NCBI GenBank assembly: GCA_032622095.1
Contig: CP136065.1
Location: forward strand, 111,021,195 to 111,085,194
Length of the DNA stretch: 64,000 nt
Direction of reading: 5' to 3'
Source: Siphonodentalium dalli
Taxonomy: Eukaryota > Mollusca > Scaphopoda > Gadilida > Siphonodentaliidae
The notes under the pieces were generated by a model. The model saw nothing but the letters and a program-made list of their open reading frames with translations, searched no databases and had not been told where the DNA came from. The position numbers and the translations under genes were made by a program. Shown piece after piece: positions 48,740 to 61,670 of the stretch; position 1 is the first letter of the stretch; each line of letters starts with the position of its first letter.

Positions 48740-50425
48740 TCTGGCATACACGAACATCATACCCCGTGCTACCCCGAGGGGGTGAAAATGGGGTATGCAC
48801 CATCTTCGAGAACCGTAGGGTAGGGGTTTCGACCGATTTGACTGCATGGGTGGGTAGCCGGCCCCACATACCACACAGAAACTCCCATACCCACCCATTA
48901 CCCACGGGGGTGCCACCCCGATTGGGTAACAATTGGGTATGGACCATTTTCGAGAACAGTATTGGATTTAAACCGATTTGACGGCACGGTGGGTGGCCCA
49001 CCCCAAATACTCCCTAGAAACAACCGACTCCCTTCCAATCACTTCGGGGTATGGACCATTTTCGAGAACAGTAAGGATTTGGACCGATTTGACGGCATGG
49101 GTGGGTGGCCCGTCCCATTTATCTCTCAGAAACACTCCAAATCTCTACCCAATCACCCCGGGTGTTACCACGCGAAGGGGTGAAATGGGGTATAAACTAT
49201 TTCCAAGAACGGTAAGGATTTCGACCGATTTGACGGCATGGGTGGGTGGCTCGTCCCAAACACCCATAGAGACGACAGACCCCCACACAGCAAACCCGGT
49301 GATTGCCACCCCGAAGAGGTGAAAATGGGATATGGACCATTTTCGAGAACAGCATCGACCATTTTCGAGAACGGTACAGATTTCGACCAATTTGACGGAA
49401 CGGTTCGGTGGCCTGACACAAACACACCGAGCCCAACCTATCACCACCGGGGGTATACACCATTTTCAAGAACAGTTGGGATTTCGACCGATTTGATTGC
49501 ATGCTGGGTGGGTGGCCCGCCCCAAATACCTACTAGAAACACCAGACTCCCCACTCATCACCCCCGGGTGGTGACAACAGAAGGGGTGAAAATGGGGGAT
49601 GAACCATTTTCGAGAACGGTAAGTATTTCGACCGATTTGACGGCATGGGTGGTCGCTCGTCCCAAATACCCCCTATAGACACCAGACCCCCGCCCATCAA
49701 CAACGAAGAGGTGAAAATGGGGTATGGACCATTTTCGAGAACAGTATCGACCACTTTCCAGAACGGTAAGAATTTCGACCGATTTGACGGCATTTGTGGG
49801 TGGCCCGCCCCAAATACCCCTTAGAAACACCAGACCCATCCCATCAACCTCTGGGGTTGGCACCCCGAAGAGGTGAAAATAGGTTATGGACAAATTTCGT
49901 GACGGCATGGGTGGATGGCCCGCCCCAAATACCCCATAGAAACACCCCAGCCACACCACCCCGGGAGTGACACCCCGTAGGTGTGAAAATAGTGTATGGA
50001 CCATTCTCGAGAACGGTAAATATTTTTACCGATTTGACGGCATGGGTGGGTGGCCCGCCCCAAATACCCAATAGAAACACCCGACCCCCACCAATCACAT
50101 TGGGTGTGCGACCCAGGGGGGGGGGTGAACATGTGGTATAGACAACTTTCGAGAATGGTAACAATTTCAACCGATTTGACCCCCACCCATCACCCCGAGG
50201 GGGTACAAATGGTGTTTGGACCATTTTCGAGAACGGTAAGGTTTTCAACCGATTTGACGACATGGGTGTGTGTCCCGCCCATATACCTCCCAGAAACACC
50301 CGACCCCCCGCTCATCACCCCGGGGGTGCCACCCAGAGGGTAGGAATTTAGACCGATTTGACGGAATGGGTTGGTGGCCCACCCCAAATACCACATAAAA
50401 CACCCCGACCACCCACCCATCAACC
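48740..50425 (+). repeat. ~140 bp satellite, block 1
   Basis: The monomer on the plus strand runs GGGTATGGACCATTTTCGAG, AACGGTAAGGATTTCGACCG, ATTTGACGGCATGGGTGGGT, GGCCCGCCCCAAATACCCC, TAGAAACACCCGACCCCC, then CATCACCCCGGGGGTGCCAC and a CCGAGGGGGTGAAAAT link. Spacing of TTTTCGAGAAC is about 137-142 bases. Monomers differ by roughly 5-20 percent with many small indels. The GC-rich composition leaves long open frames on both strands that are not genes. Confidence 0.95.
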
Positions 50426-51212
50426 CGGGCCCTATACTATAGAACACAATTATTGTAATCACAAGCTTCAGTGGGGCACACAAAAGGTGTCGATTACCAT
50501 AGACCTCCACTCTTATTCTAACAGTGTATAGGCGACTTCTTGTAATTCCGCTTTCACATGCATGTTGACCAATAAAATAATTGGTGACCAATAAAATAAT
50601 AAGTTTTTCACATGTGACTTGATTGACCAATGAAAAAAAATGAGTCCTCGGAGACACTCATTGAGATGTTATCGCTAGTGCATGGGTGAGCCGTGTTCAA
50701 TTTGATTAGTGGTAATCGGTATCCTTTAAATAATCGCACAGTGAGTACATCGCAACCGTTCGTGCATTGTGTTATATTTCATCAATGGTTATCGTCTGTT
50801 CCAACAATTCAAGTCGTACGATGTATTTAATTTCTAGTTGGTTTGTCATTCAGAATCGCTGCAGTATTATATTGATAATATGTACAAGAGACGTGGCTAG
50901 AAGGTCTCATGTGCAGGTTTAAACTCCAAGTTGTGTACCCACAAAGGAGACCCTCTAACAACATCCCTGCACGAATGTCATAATTGGTCAATACTCCAAT
51001 ACAGACTTTAGGTTGTTTGCCACGAGACAACCGCTTGATTGCCGCAGTGTGAATGCCATTCTGATCAAACCCAATCACCCATCGGCAATGAGCCCACATG
51101 CACACGGGTATAATATACACTATTACAATACAGTGGTCTATTGCACTTGCCCGCCTCCTGTGTACCTCCCTTAACCTTGTGATTACAATTATTATGGTCC
51201 ATAGTACAAGGC
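50426..51212. mobile_element. ~785 bp terminal-inverted-repeat element inside the satellite
   Basis: The left end GGGCCCTATACTATAGAACA continues with AATTATTGTAATCACAAG. The right end in reverse complement is GGGCCTTGTACTATGGACCA with AATTATTGTAATCACAAG. The arms extend about 60 bases. Satellite monomer sequence resumes on both sides (CATCAACCC / CGGGGTGCCACC), so it inserted into the array. No transposase is encoded. Confidence 0.75.
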
Positions 51213-54200
51213 CCCGGGGTGCCACCCCGTGTGTGTTAAATGGGGTATGGACAATTTTGGAGAATGGTAAGGATTTCGAGCGATCTGCCCCAAATACCCC
51301 CTAGAAACAGCACAATGCCCCATCAATCACCCCGCGGGTGCCACTCGAAGGGGGTAAAATGGTGTAAGGTAAGGATTTCTACCGATTTGACGGCCTGGGT
51401 GGTGGCCGCTCCAATTATCCCCTAGAAACACCCCGACCCCACTCATTTCCCCGGGGTGGCACCCGAGGGTGTGAAAATGGGGTATGGATCATTTTCGAGA
51501 ACGGTAAGGATTTTTACCGATTTGACGGCATGGGTATGTGGCCCGCCCCAAATACCCATCAGAAACACCCGGCCTCCAACCATCAGCTCAATGGTGCCAC
51601 CCCGAGGGGTGAAAATGGGGTATGGACTATTTTCGAGAACGGTAAGAATTAGCACCGATTTGACGGCGTGGGTGAGTGGCCCGCCCCAAGTACCCCATAG
51701 AAACAACCCGAACCACCAATCACCTCATGGGGTGCCACCCCATGGGGTGAACATGGGGTATGGACATTTTTTCGAGGAGAGTAATAATTTCCACTGATTT
51801 GACGGCACGGTGAGTGGCCCACCTCAAGTACACCATAGAAACACACCGATCCCATACCAATCACCTGCGGGGGTGCCACCCCAAGGAGGTGAAAATGGGG
51901 TATGGATCATTTTCGAGAACGGTAAGGATTTCGACCGATTTGACGGCATGGGTGGGTGATCTACCCAAAATACCATAGAAACTCCCGGATCACCCACCCA
52001 TCACCCGGGTTGCCACCCGAGGAGGTGAACATGGGGTAAGGACCATTTTCGAGAACGGAAAGGATTTCGCCCGATTTGATGGCATGTGTGATGGCCCACC
52101 ACAAATAACCCCTAGAAACACGCCGACCCCCGAGGCATCAACCCCAGTGGCTGCCACCCAAGGGGTGAACATGGGGTATGAACCATTTTTGAGAACGGTA
52201 AGGATTTCGACCGATTTGATGGCATGGGTCGGTGGCTTGCCCCAAATAACCCCTATGAACACCCGATTCCCAAGCCATCACCACAGGGTGGGTGGCCCGC
52301 CCTAAATACCCACTAGAAAAACCCCACACCCACCCATCACTCCGGTGGGGGTGCCACCATAGGGAGTGAAAATGCCGTATGGATTTGACGGCATGGGTGG
52401 GTGGCCCGCCCAAATACCACCTAGAAATACCCAACTCCCACTTATCACACTGGTGGTGCCACTCCGCAGGGGTGAACTTGGGGTATGGACAATATTCGAG
52501 AATGGTAAGGATTTCGACCGATTTGACGGCGTGGGTGGCTGGCCCGCCACAAATACCTCATATAAATACCCGAACCCGACATCACCCCTGGGTGGTGCCA
52601 CCCGAAGGGGTGAAAATGGGGTATGGACCTTACTCGAGAACGGTAAGAATTTCCACAGATTGGACGCCATGGGTGAGTGTTCCGCCCAAGTAACCCAAAG
52701 AAACACGTCGATACCCCACCAATTACCTCCTGTGTGATGCCACCCCAGGGATGAACATGGGGTATGGATAATTTTCGAGAAGGGTAAGAATTTAGACCGA
52801 TTTGACGGCATGGGTGGGTGGCTCGCCCAAAATACCCCCTAAAAACACCCGACCCCACCCATCACCCGGGGTGCCACCCAGGGGTGAACATGTGGTATAG
52901 ACAACTTTCGAGAAGGGTAAGAATTTCAACCGATTTGACCGCAGGTGGTGAAAATGGGGTACGGACCATTTTCAAGACCGGTGTGGATTTCGACCGATAT
53001 CACGGCTTGGGTGGTTGGCCCGCCCCAAATACCCATAGACACACCATACCCCCACCATCACTCGGGGGTGCCACTTCGATGGGGTAAAATGTTGATAGCC
53101 CGCCCCAAATACCACCGATTGGACGACACGGATGGGTGGCCCGCCCTAAATTCCATCTAGAAACACCCCGAACCCGACCGATCACACCGGGGGTGACACT
53201 CCGTATGGGTGTAAATGGGGTATGGACAATATTAGATAAGGATTTCGACCGATTTGATGGCATGGGTGGGTGGCCCGCCCCAAATACCACCTATACATTC
53301 ACCGAACCCATCTATCACTCCTGGGGGGTGCCACCCCGAAGGGGTGAATGGGGTATGGACCATTTTCGAGAACGGTGAGAATTTCCACCCATTTGACGGT
53401 ATGGGCGAGTGACCGCCCAAGTACTCCATAGAAACACACTGACCCCCCCCCCCACCAATCACCTCCATGGGGTGCCACCGAAAGGTGAACATATGGTATG
53501 GACAATTTTCGCGAAGGGTATGAATTTTGACAGATTTTACGTCATGTGTGGGCCGCCTCAAATACCACCTAAAACACCGACCCCACCCATCACCCCGGGG
53601 GTGCCACCCCGATGAGGTGAAAATAGAGTATGGTCCTTTTTTCGAGAACGGTGAGGATTTCGACCGATTTGACGGCCAAAAATACACTAGAAACTCATGG
53701 ATCCCCCACCATCACACCCGGTGTGCCACCCGGAGGGGGGGGGGGGGTAAAAACGGTATGGACCATTTTTAGAACGGTAAGGATTTCGACCGATTTGGTG
53801 GCATGGGTGTGTGGCCAGCCCCAAAAACCTACTAGAAACACCCGGACACAACCTATCACCCCGGGGGTACCACAACGTAAGGACCATTTTCGAGAACCGT
53901 AGGGATTGCGACCGTTTGACGGCATGGGTGGGTGGCCCACCCCAAATACCCCATAGGAACACCCGAACCCCCATCCATCACCCTCGGGGTGTGCCAACCG
54001 ATGGGGTTAAACTGGGGTATGGACCAGTTACGAGAAAGGTAAGGATTTCAACCGATTTGACGGCATGGGTGGGTGGCCCTCCCAAATACTCATGGAAACA
54101 CCCGACCCCCACCCATCACCCCCAGGGGTGCCACCCCGAGGGGGTTAAAATGGAGTAAGGACCATTTTCGAGAAAGGTAAGGAATTCGATCGATTTAATG

Positions 54201-54617
54201 GCATGGGTGGGTGGCCCGCCCCAAATAGCCCATATAAAGACCCCGACCCCGCACGTCACCCACGGGAGTGCTACCCGGAGGGGGTGAAAATGGGGTATGG
54301 ACATCTTCGAGAACCGTAGGGGTTTCGACCGATTGGGCTGCATTGGTTGGTAGCCCGCCCCAAACACCACCTAGAAACACCCCAACCCCCACCCATCACC
54401 CACGGGGGTGCCACACCGATGGGGTAACAATGGGGTATGGACCATTTTCGAGAACAGTAGTGATTTAGACCCATTTGACGGTATTTGTGGGTGGCCCACC
54501 CCAAATACCCCATAGAAACACCCGAACCCCCATCCATCACCCTCGAGGTGTGCCACCGAGTGGGTTAAACTGGGGTATGGACCAGTTTCGAGAAAGGTAA
54601 GGATTTCAACCGATTTG
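51213..54617 (+). repeat. ~140 bp satellite, block 2
   Basis: About 24 monomers, the longest uninterrupted stretch. Several are shortened, for example near 53,090-53,110 and 53,670-53,700. Overlapping open frames on both strands are repeat artefacts. Confidence 0.95.
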
Positions 54618-55100
54618 GGTCTCTCACCAAGACAAATGTGTTAATGTATACAACTTCCATTTTCGTTCTGGCCTTTCGTCGCCACGATTGGCGCATTTGT
54701 TGGACTGCTATAGTCGATCCGGGACTGTATAATCAAACTCAAATCGACTTAAATATTATAAGTCATTATTATTACGAAGTTGAATTTTTGTGGGATCTTT
54801 TTATTTTTGGGACCAACAAACACAGGAAGTCATTCGAAGTGTTAGTATAGGATATGTTTTCGAAAGACAAATTTATGTCAAAATGTTACAATAGGGCCCT
54901 TCGGCCAATTCACATCTGACCACTAAAACATTATGATGACCGTCGCCCAATGTTTTTGGAATAAGACCAAATATGGTCAAACAAATGGTTCCTAATGGTG
55001 CCCCTAAACCGAGGAAAATTCAAAACCCACTCTATCATCTCAAACGCTATCTAATGAATGCATATATACTTCTTTCTGTCTCTCCCCACGACAAATTTGA
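54618..55100. mobile_element. ~480 bp non-satellite module, copy 1
   Basis: Starts TCTCTCACCAAGACAAAT directly after a monomer broken at AAGGATTTCAACCGATTT. It contains CGCCACGATTGGCGCATTTG, TCCGGGACTGTATAATCAAA, TTACAATAGGGCCCTTCGGC and ends AAATTTGATAAGGCTGGTGG, where satellite resumes. The same junctions are used by other copies. Confidence 0.8.
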
Positions 55101-56188
55101 TAAGGCTGGTGGGTGGCCCGCCAGAAATACCCCATAGAAACACCACGATCCCCCACCTTTCACCTTTCACACACGGGGGTGCTACCCCGAGGGGGTGAAC
55201 ATTGGGTATAGACCATTTTCAAGAACCGTAGGGGTTTCGACCGATTTGACTGGATGGGTGGGTGGCCCAAAATAAACACCCGACACCCCACCCATTCATC
55301 ACCCCGGGGGTGCCACCCGAGGGGGTAAACATGGGGTATGGACCAGTTTCGAGAAAGCTAAGGGTTTCAACCGATTTAACGGCATGGGTGCATGGCCCTC
55401 CCAAATACTCCAGAGAAACACCCCGACCCCACCCTTCACCCACGGGGTGCTACCCCAAGTGAGTGAAAATGGAATAAGGATCATCTTCGAGAACCGTAGG
55501 GGTTTCGACCGATTTGACTGCATGGGTGGGTGGCCCGCCCCAAATACCACATAGAAACTCCCCAACCCACACCATTACCCACGGGGGTGCCACCCCGAGG
55601 GGGTAACACTTGGGTATGGACCATTTTCGAGAACAGTAGGGATTTCGACCGATTTGACGGATGGGTGGGTGGTCTGTCCCAAATACTCCCTATAAACAAC
55701 CGACTCCCTTCCAATCACTTCAGGGTATGGACCATTATCGAGAACGGTAAAGATTTGGACCGATTTGACGGCGTGGGTGGGTGGCCCGTCACATATACCT
55801 CACAGAAACACCCCAATCCCTGCCCAAACACCCAGAGTGGTGCCACCGAAGGGGTGAAATGGGGTATAAACTATTTCCGAGAACGGTAATGATTTCGACC
55901 GATTTGACGGCATGGGTGGGTGGCCCCAAATACCTCATATAAACACACCGACACCCGACACCCATCCATCACCCCGGGTGTGCCACCCCGAGGGGTGAAA
56001 ATGTGGTATGGACCCTTTTCGAAAACCGTAGGAATTTCGACCGATTTGACGGCTTGTGTGGGTGGACCACCCCAAATAACCCATAGAAACACCCGAACCC
56101 CCATCCACCACCCTCGGGGTGTGCCACCGAGTGGGATAAACTGGGGTATGGACCAGTTTCGAGAAAGGTAAGGATTTCAACCGATTTT
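55101..56188 (+). repeat. ~140 bp satellite, block 3
   Basis: About seven to eight monomers. The last again breaks at GTAAGGATTTCAACCGATTT before the next module. Confidence 0.92.
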
Positions 56189-57950
56189 CGTCTCTCACCA
56201 AGACAAATATGTTAAGGTATGGCAACTTCCATTTTCATTCTGGCCTTTCATCGCCACGATTGGCGCATTTGGTGAACTTCCATAGTCGATCCGGGACTGT
56301 ATAATCAAACTCAAATCGACTTACATATTATAAGTCATTATTATTACGAAGTTGAATTTTTGTGGGATCTTTTTATTTTTGGGACCAACCAACACAGGAA
56401 ATCATTCGAAGTGTTAGTATAGGATATCTTTTCGAAAGACCAATTTATGTCAAAATATTACAATAGGGCCTTTCTGCCAATTCACATCTGACCACTAAAA
56501 CACAATATGACGACCGTCGCCCAATGTTTTTCGAATAAGACCAAATATGGTCACACAAATGGTTCCTTATGGTGCCACTAAGTCGAGGACAATTCAAAAC
56601 CACCAACGCACCCGAGTGGGTTAAACTGGGGTATGGACCAGTTTCGAGAAAGGTAAGGATTTCAACCGATTTGCGTCTCTCACCAAGACAAATATGTTAA
56701 GGTATGGCAACTTCCATTTTCGTTCTGGCCTTTCATCGCCACGATTGGCGTATTTGTTGAACTTCCATAGTCGATCCGGGACTGTATAATCAAACTCAAA
56801 TCGACTTACATATTATAAGTCATTATTATTACGAAGTTGAATTTTTGTGGGATCTTTTTATTTTTGGGACCAACCAACACAGGAAATCATTCGAAGTGTT
56901 AGTATAGGATATCTTTTCGAAAGACCAATTTATGTCAAAATATTACAATAGGGCCCTTCGGCCAATTCACATCTGACCACTAAAACACAATATGACGACC
57001 GTCGCCCAATGTTTTTCGAATAAGACCAAATATGGTCACACAAATGGTTCCTTATGGTGCCACTAAGTCGAGGACAATTCAAAACCACCAACGCACCCGA
57101 GTGGGTTAAACTGGGGTATGGACCAGTTTCGAGAAAGGTAAGGATTTCAACCGATTTGCGTCTCTCACCAAGACAAATATGTTAAGGTATGGCAACTTCC
57201 ATTTTCGTTCTGGCCTTTCATCGCCACGATTGGCGCATTTGTTGAACTTCCATAGTCGATCCGGGACTGTATAATCAAACTCAAATCGACTTAAATATTA
57301 TAAGTCATTATTATTACGAAGTTGAATTTTTGTGGGATCTTTTTATTTTTGGGACCAACAAACACAGGAAGTCATTCGAAGTGTTAGTATAGGATATGTT
57401 TTCGAAAGACAAATTTATGTCAAAATGTTACAATAGGGCCCTTCGGCCAATTCAAATTTGCGTCTCTCAGCAAGACAAATATGTTAAGGTATGGCAACTT
57501 CCATTTTCGTTCTGGCCTTTCATCGCCACGATTGGCGCATTTGTTGAACTTCCATAGTCGATCCGGGACTGTATAATCAAACTCAAATCGACTTAAATAT
57601 TATAAGTCATTATTATTACGAAGTTGAATTTTTGTGGGATCTTTTTATTTTTGGGACCAACAAACACAGGAAGTCATTCGAAGTGTTAGTATAGGATATG
57701 TTTTCGATAGACAAATTTATGTCAAATTGTTACAATAGGGCCCTTCGGCCAATTCACATCTGACCACTAAAACATTATGATGACCGTCGCCCAATGTTTT
57801 TGGAATAAGACCAAATATGGTCAAACAAATGGTTCCTAATGGTGCCCCTAAACCGAGGACAATTCAAAACCCACTCTATCATCTCAAACGCTATCTAATG
57901 AATGCATATATATATACTTCTTTCTGTCTCTCCCCAAGACAAATTTGATA
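56189..57950. repeat. ~480 bp module in tandem, four copies
   Basis: CGTCTCTCACCAAGACAAAT or a close variant occurs near 56,189, 56,675, 57,157 and 57,465. The first two units are about 484 bases and include a half monomer (GAGTGGGTTAAACTGGGGTA...). The third is cut short near 57,455 (~308 bases) and the fourth is full length. Near-identity shows recent expansion. Confidence 0.9.
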
Positions 57951-58290
57951 AGGCTGGTGGGTGGCCCGCCCGAAATACCCCATAGAAACACCACGATCCC
58001 CCACCTTTCACCTTTCACCCACGCGGGTGCTACCCCGAGGTGGTGAACATTGGGTATAGACCATTTTCAAGAACCGTAGGGGTTTCGACCGATTTTACTG
58101 GATGGGTGGGTGGCCCCAAATAAACACCCCGACACTCCACCCATCCATCACCCCGGGGGTGCCACCCGAGGGGGTAAACATGGGGTATGGACCAGTTTCG
58201 AGAAAGCTAAGGGTTTCAACCGATTTAACGGCATGGGTGCATGGCCCTCCCAAATACTCCAGAGAAACACCCCGACCCCACCCTTGCCGT
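57951..58290 (+). repeat. ~140 bp satellite, block 4
   Basis: Two and a half monomers that match 55,100-55,436 nearly exactly, as part of an ~830-base duplication (54,610-55,436 with 57,455-58,286). Confidence 0.9.
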
Positions 58291-58999
58291 AACATATCAG
58301 GCAAGAACCATCACAATACCGGCGATATAGAACGACTTCCGATGTAAAAGTTCCTTAATTGTACGATTTAGTGAAATCAGAGGGTGTTGATGGCTGGCCC
58401 CATGACGATGCGCGTGCCACTATGCCCTGGGAATCAGCGTCACACTAAATCAAATACATTAACTAATCCCTTAGTATATAATTTGCTAATTAAGCCGCGG
58501 AATAGCATTAATTATAATATCTCATGCTCACGTTTCCCAAAATCGATGGAAAAATTCAGTTGAAACCGTGTATATAAAGTTGTCGGTGATATTGTATGAA
58601 CGTCACACCGATGAACATGTCACATTTCAGTTGGATAAAAGTGTCATAAGTGTATGATCAAAACGCCACCTATATATTAGTCACGTATTCTGACTATCTT
58701 CATGTGATCAAAACTGCTATAAATACACGAAATACTGTTATAAGGACTGTATCTACCATACACGAACTGCAAATTCAAGATATCGAATTTAGAAAAGTCG
58801 AGCTCAACACGAATTAATAAAGAGCGTTAACTGTTAACTTGTTTATGGTATGGATACAGAGCGTTAATTGCAAAGATCTGAGAACAACATTGGTCATGTA
58901 GCTAGACCCAAGGCATCAAATCCCACCAACAGCCCCACGCATCTTAAAACTAACATTTGACTTCCATAGTCTTTCTGGGACTGTCAATGAATCCATTTC
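58291..58999. mobile_element. Non-satellite module with AATAAAGAGCGTT motif, copy 2
   Basis: 58,355-58,635 matches 48,455-48,725. 58,660-58,900 matches 47,230-47,400 and 61,430-61,640, including TATCGAATTTAGAAAAGTCG and AATAAAGAGCGTTAA (58,816). Satellite resumes near 59,010. The motif contains an AATAAA hexamer, so it could mark a transcript 3' end. Confidence 0.7.
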
Positions 59000-59635
59000 T
59001 GACAAATTTGATATCCGACTAACACCCTAACCCCCATCCCTCACACACGGGGTGTACCACCCGATGGGGTTAAACTTGGGTATGGACAAGTTTCGAGAAA
59101 GGTCAGGATTTCAACCGATTTGGCGGCATAGGTGGGTGGCCCTCCAAAATACTCCATAGAAACACCCCGATCTCCACCCATCACCCCCAGGGGGTTAAAA
59201 TCGAGTAAGCACCATTTTCGAGAAAGGCAAGAATTTGATCGATTTGACGCCATGGTGGGTGGCCCACCCAAATAGCCCACAGAAACAACCCGACCCCCAC
59301 CGATCACCCAGAGGGGGTGGAAATGGGGTATGGACCATCTTCGAGAACATTGGTGGTATCGACCGATTTGACTGCTTGGGTTAGTAGCCGGCCCCAAACA
59401 ACCACATGGAAACACCCCAACCCCCACCATCACCCACAGGGTTGCCACCCCGATGGGGTAACAATGGGTTATGGACCATTTTCGAGAACAGTAGTGATAT
59501 CGACCGAGTTGACGGCATGGGTGGGGGGCCCACACCAAATACCCCCATAGAAATACCCGAACCTCCATCCACCACCCTCGGGGGTTAAACTGGGGTATGG
59601 ACCAGGTTCGAGAAAGGTAAGGCTTTCAACCAATT
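59000..59635 (+). repeat. ~140 bp satellite, block 5
   Basis: About four to five monomers, ending at the AAGGCTTTCAACCAATTT break before a module copy. Confidence 0.9.
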
Positions 59636-59885
59636 TGCGTCTCTCACCAAGACAAATGTGTTAGGGTATGTAAACTTCCATTTTCGTTCTGGCCTTACAT
59701 CGCCACGATAGGCGCATTTGATGGACTTCCATAGTCGATCCGGGACTGTATAATCAAACTAAAATCGACTTAAATATTATAAATCATATTACGAAGCCGA
59801 TGACAATTCAAAGCCCACTCTATCATCTCAAACTCTATCAAATGCATCCATATATACTTCTTTCTGTCTCTCCCAAGACATATTT
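59636..59885. mobile_element. ~480 bp module, internally deleted copy
   Basis: Begins TGCGTCTCTCACCAAGACAA and ends with CAAGACATATTTGATAAGGT like the full copies, but the middle (ATTACGAAG to GACAATTCAAA) is missing about 230 bases. Confidence 0.8.
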
Positions 59886-61420
59886 GATAAGGTCGGTGGG
59901 TGGCCCGCCCCAAATACCGAATATGAACACCGCGATCCTCCCACCCACCACTAGGGGTGACCATGGGGGTATAGATCATTTTCGAGAACCATAGGGATTT
60001 CGACCGATTTGATGACATGGGTGGGTGGCCCCTAAATAGCTCATATAAACACCTGACACCCCCACTCATCCATCACCCCGGGCAACCCGAGGGGGGTGAA
60101 AATTGGGAATGGACCATTATAGAGAACGGTAAGAATTTCGACCGATTTGGTGGCCGGCCCCAAATACCCCTATAAACACTCCGATCACCCACCCATCACC
60201 CAGGGGTGCCATCCCGAGGGGTGATAATGGGGTAAGAACAATTTTCAAGAACGGTAAGGATTTCCACCAATTTGAGGGCATGCATGTGTGGCCCGCCCCA
60301 AATACCATATAGAAACAGCCCGACTCCCACCTATTACCCCGGGGTGCCACCCCGACGGTGTGAAAATTGGGTATCGACCATTTTCGAGAACGGTAATGAT
60401 TTAGGCTAATTTGAAGACATGGGTGGGTGGTTGGATGCCCACCCCAAGTACACCCTTGGACCATTTTAATGGGGTATGGACCATTTTCTAGAACTGTAAG
60501 GATTTCGACCGCCCAAAACATCACAAATAAACACCCCGACCGCCACCTATCACCCCGGGGGGTGCCACCCCAACGGGGTGAAATTGGGTATGGACCATTT
60601 TAGAGAACGGTAAGGACCACTTAGAAACAGCCGACCCCCATCCAACACCTCCTGGGGGTGCTACCCCGAGGGAGAGAAAATGGGGACCATTTTCGAGAAT
60701 AGTAGGGATTTCGACCGATTTGACGGCATGGGTGGGATGCCCGCCCGAAATACCTCATAGAAACACCCGACCCCCCCCCCCCCCCACCCATCACACCCGC
60801 CGTGTGTCACCCAAGGTAAGGGTATGGACCATTTTCGAGAAAATTAAAGATTTTGACCGATTTGACGGCCCAAATACCCTCTAGAAACACCCGAAGGGGT
60901 GAAAATGGGGTATGAACCATTTTCAAGAACGGTAAGGATTTCGACCGATTTGACGACATGGTTAGGTGGCCCACCCTAGAAACACACCGACCCTCACCAT
61001 CACCACCGAGGGTGCCACCCGAGGGGGTGAAAATGGGGAATGGACCATTTCGTTCGAGAACGGTAAAGATTTCGACCTATTTGACGGCATGGGTGCGTGA
61101 TCCGCCCCAAGTACCCCCTAGAAACACCCGACCCCCACCCATCACCCACGGGGGTGCGTCCCCGAGGGGTCAAAATGGGGTATGGACAATTTTCGAAAAC
61201 GGTAATTATTTCGACCGATTTGATGGAATGGTTGGGTGGCCCGCCACAAATACCCTTTAGAAGCACTCCGACCCACACCCAACACCTCCGAGGGTGCCAA
61301 CCTAAGGGGGTGAACATGGGGTTTGGACCATTTTCGAAAAAGGTAAAGATTTCTACCGATTTGACGGCATGGGTGGGGGAGGGGGGGGCGCCCCAAGTAC
61401 CCCAAAGAAACACGCGACCA
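59886..61420 (+). repeat. ~140 bp satellite, block 6
   Basis: About eleven monomers, with poly(C) near 60,770 and poly(G) near 61,380 where the monomer's C- or G-runs have lengthened. Confidence 0.92.
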
Positions 61421-61670
61421 AACGTCAAAACGCCGCCGATATTAGTCACATATTCTGACTAGCTTCATGTGATCACAATTGGTGTACATACACGAAAATA
61501 CTGTTATACGGACTGTATCTGCCATACACGAACGTCATATTCAAGGTATATAATTTAGAACAGTCGAGATCAACACAAAGCTATAAAGAGCGTTCATTGT
61601 TAACATGTTTATGGTACTGATACAGATCGTTAATTTCAATGATCTGAGAACAACTTTTGTGTAATTGACC
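61421..61670. mobile_element. Non-satellite module, short copy 3
   Basis: AAACGCCGCCGATATTAGTC, TATTCTGACTAGCTTCATG, CAGTCGAGATCAACAC and TATAAAGAGCGTTC (61,582) match 58,660-58,880. Satellite resumes at 61,676 after CCCATCGTG. Confidence 0.75.

Noticed and set aside
48966-54556. Dozens of overlapping 60-170 codon frames on both strands of the satellite
   Set aside because: They arise because the GC-rich monomer has few stop codons and is not a multiple of three. Frames shift between neighbouring monomers and exist on both strands; no protein family is recognisable.
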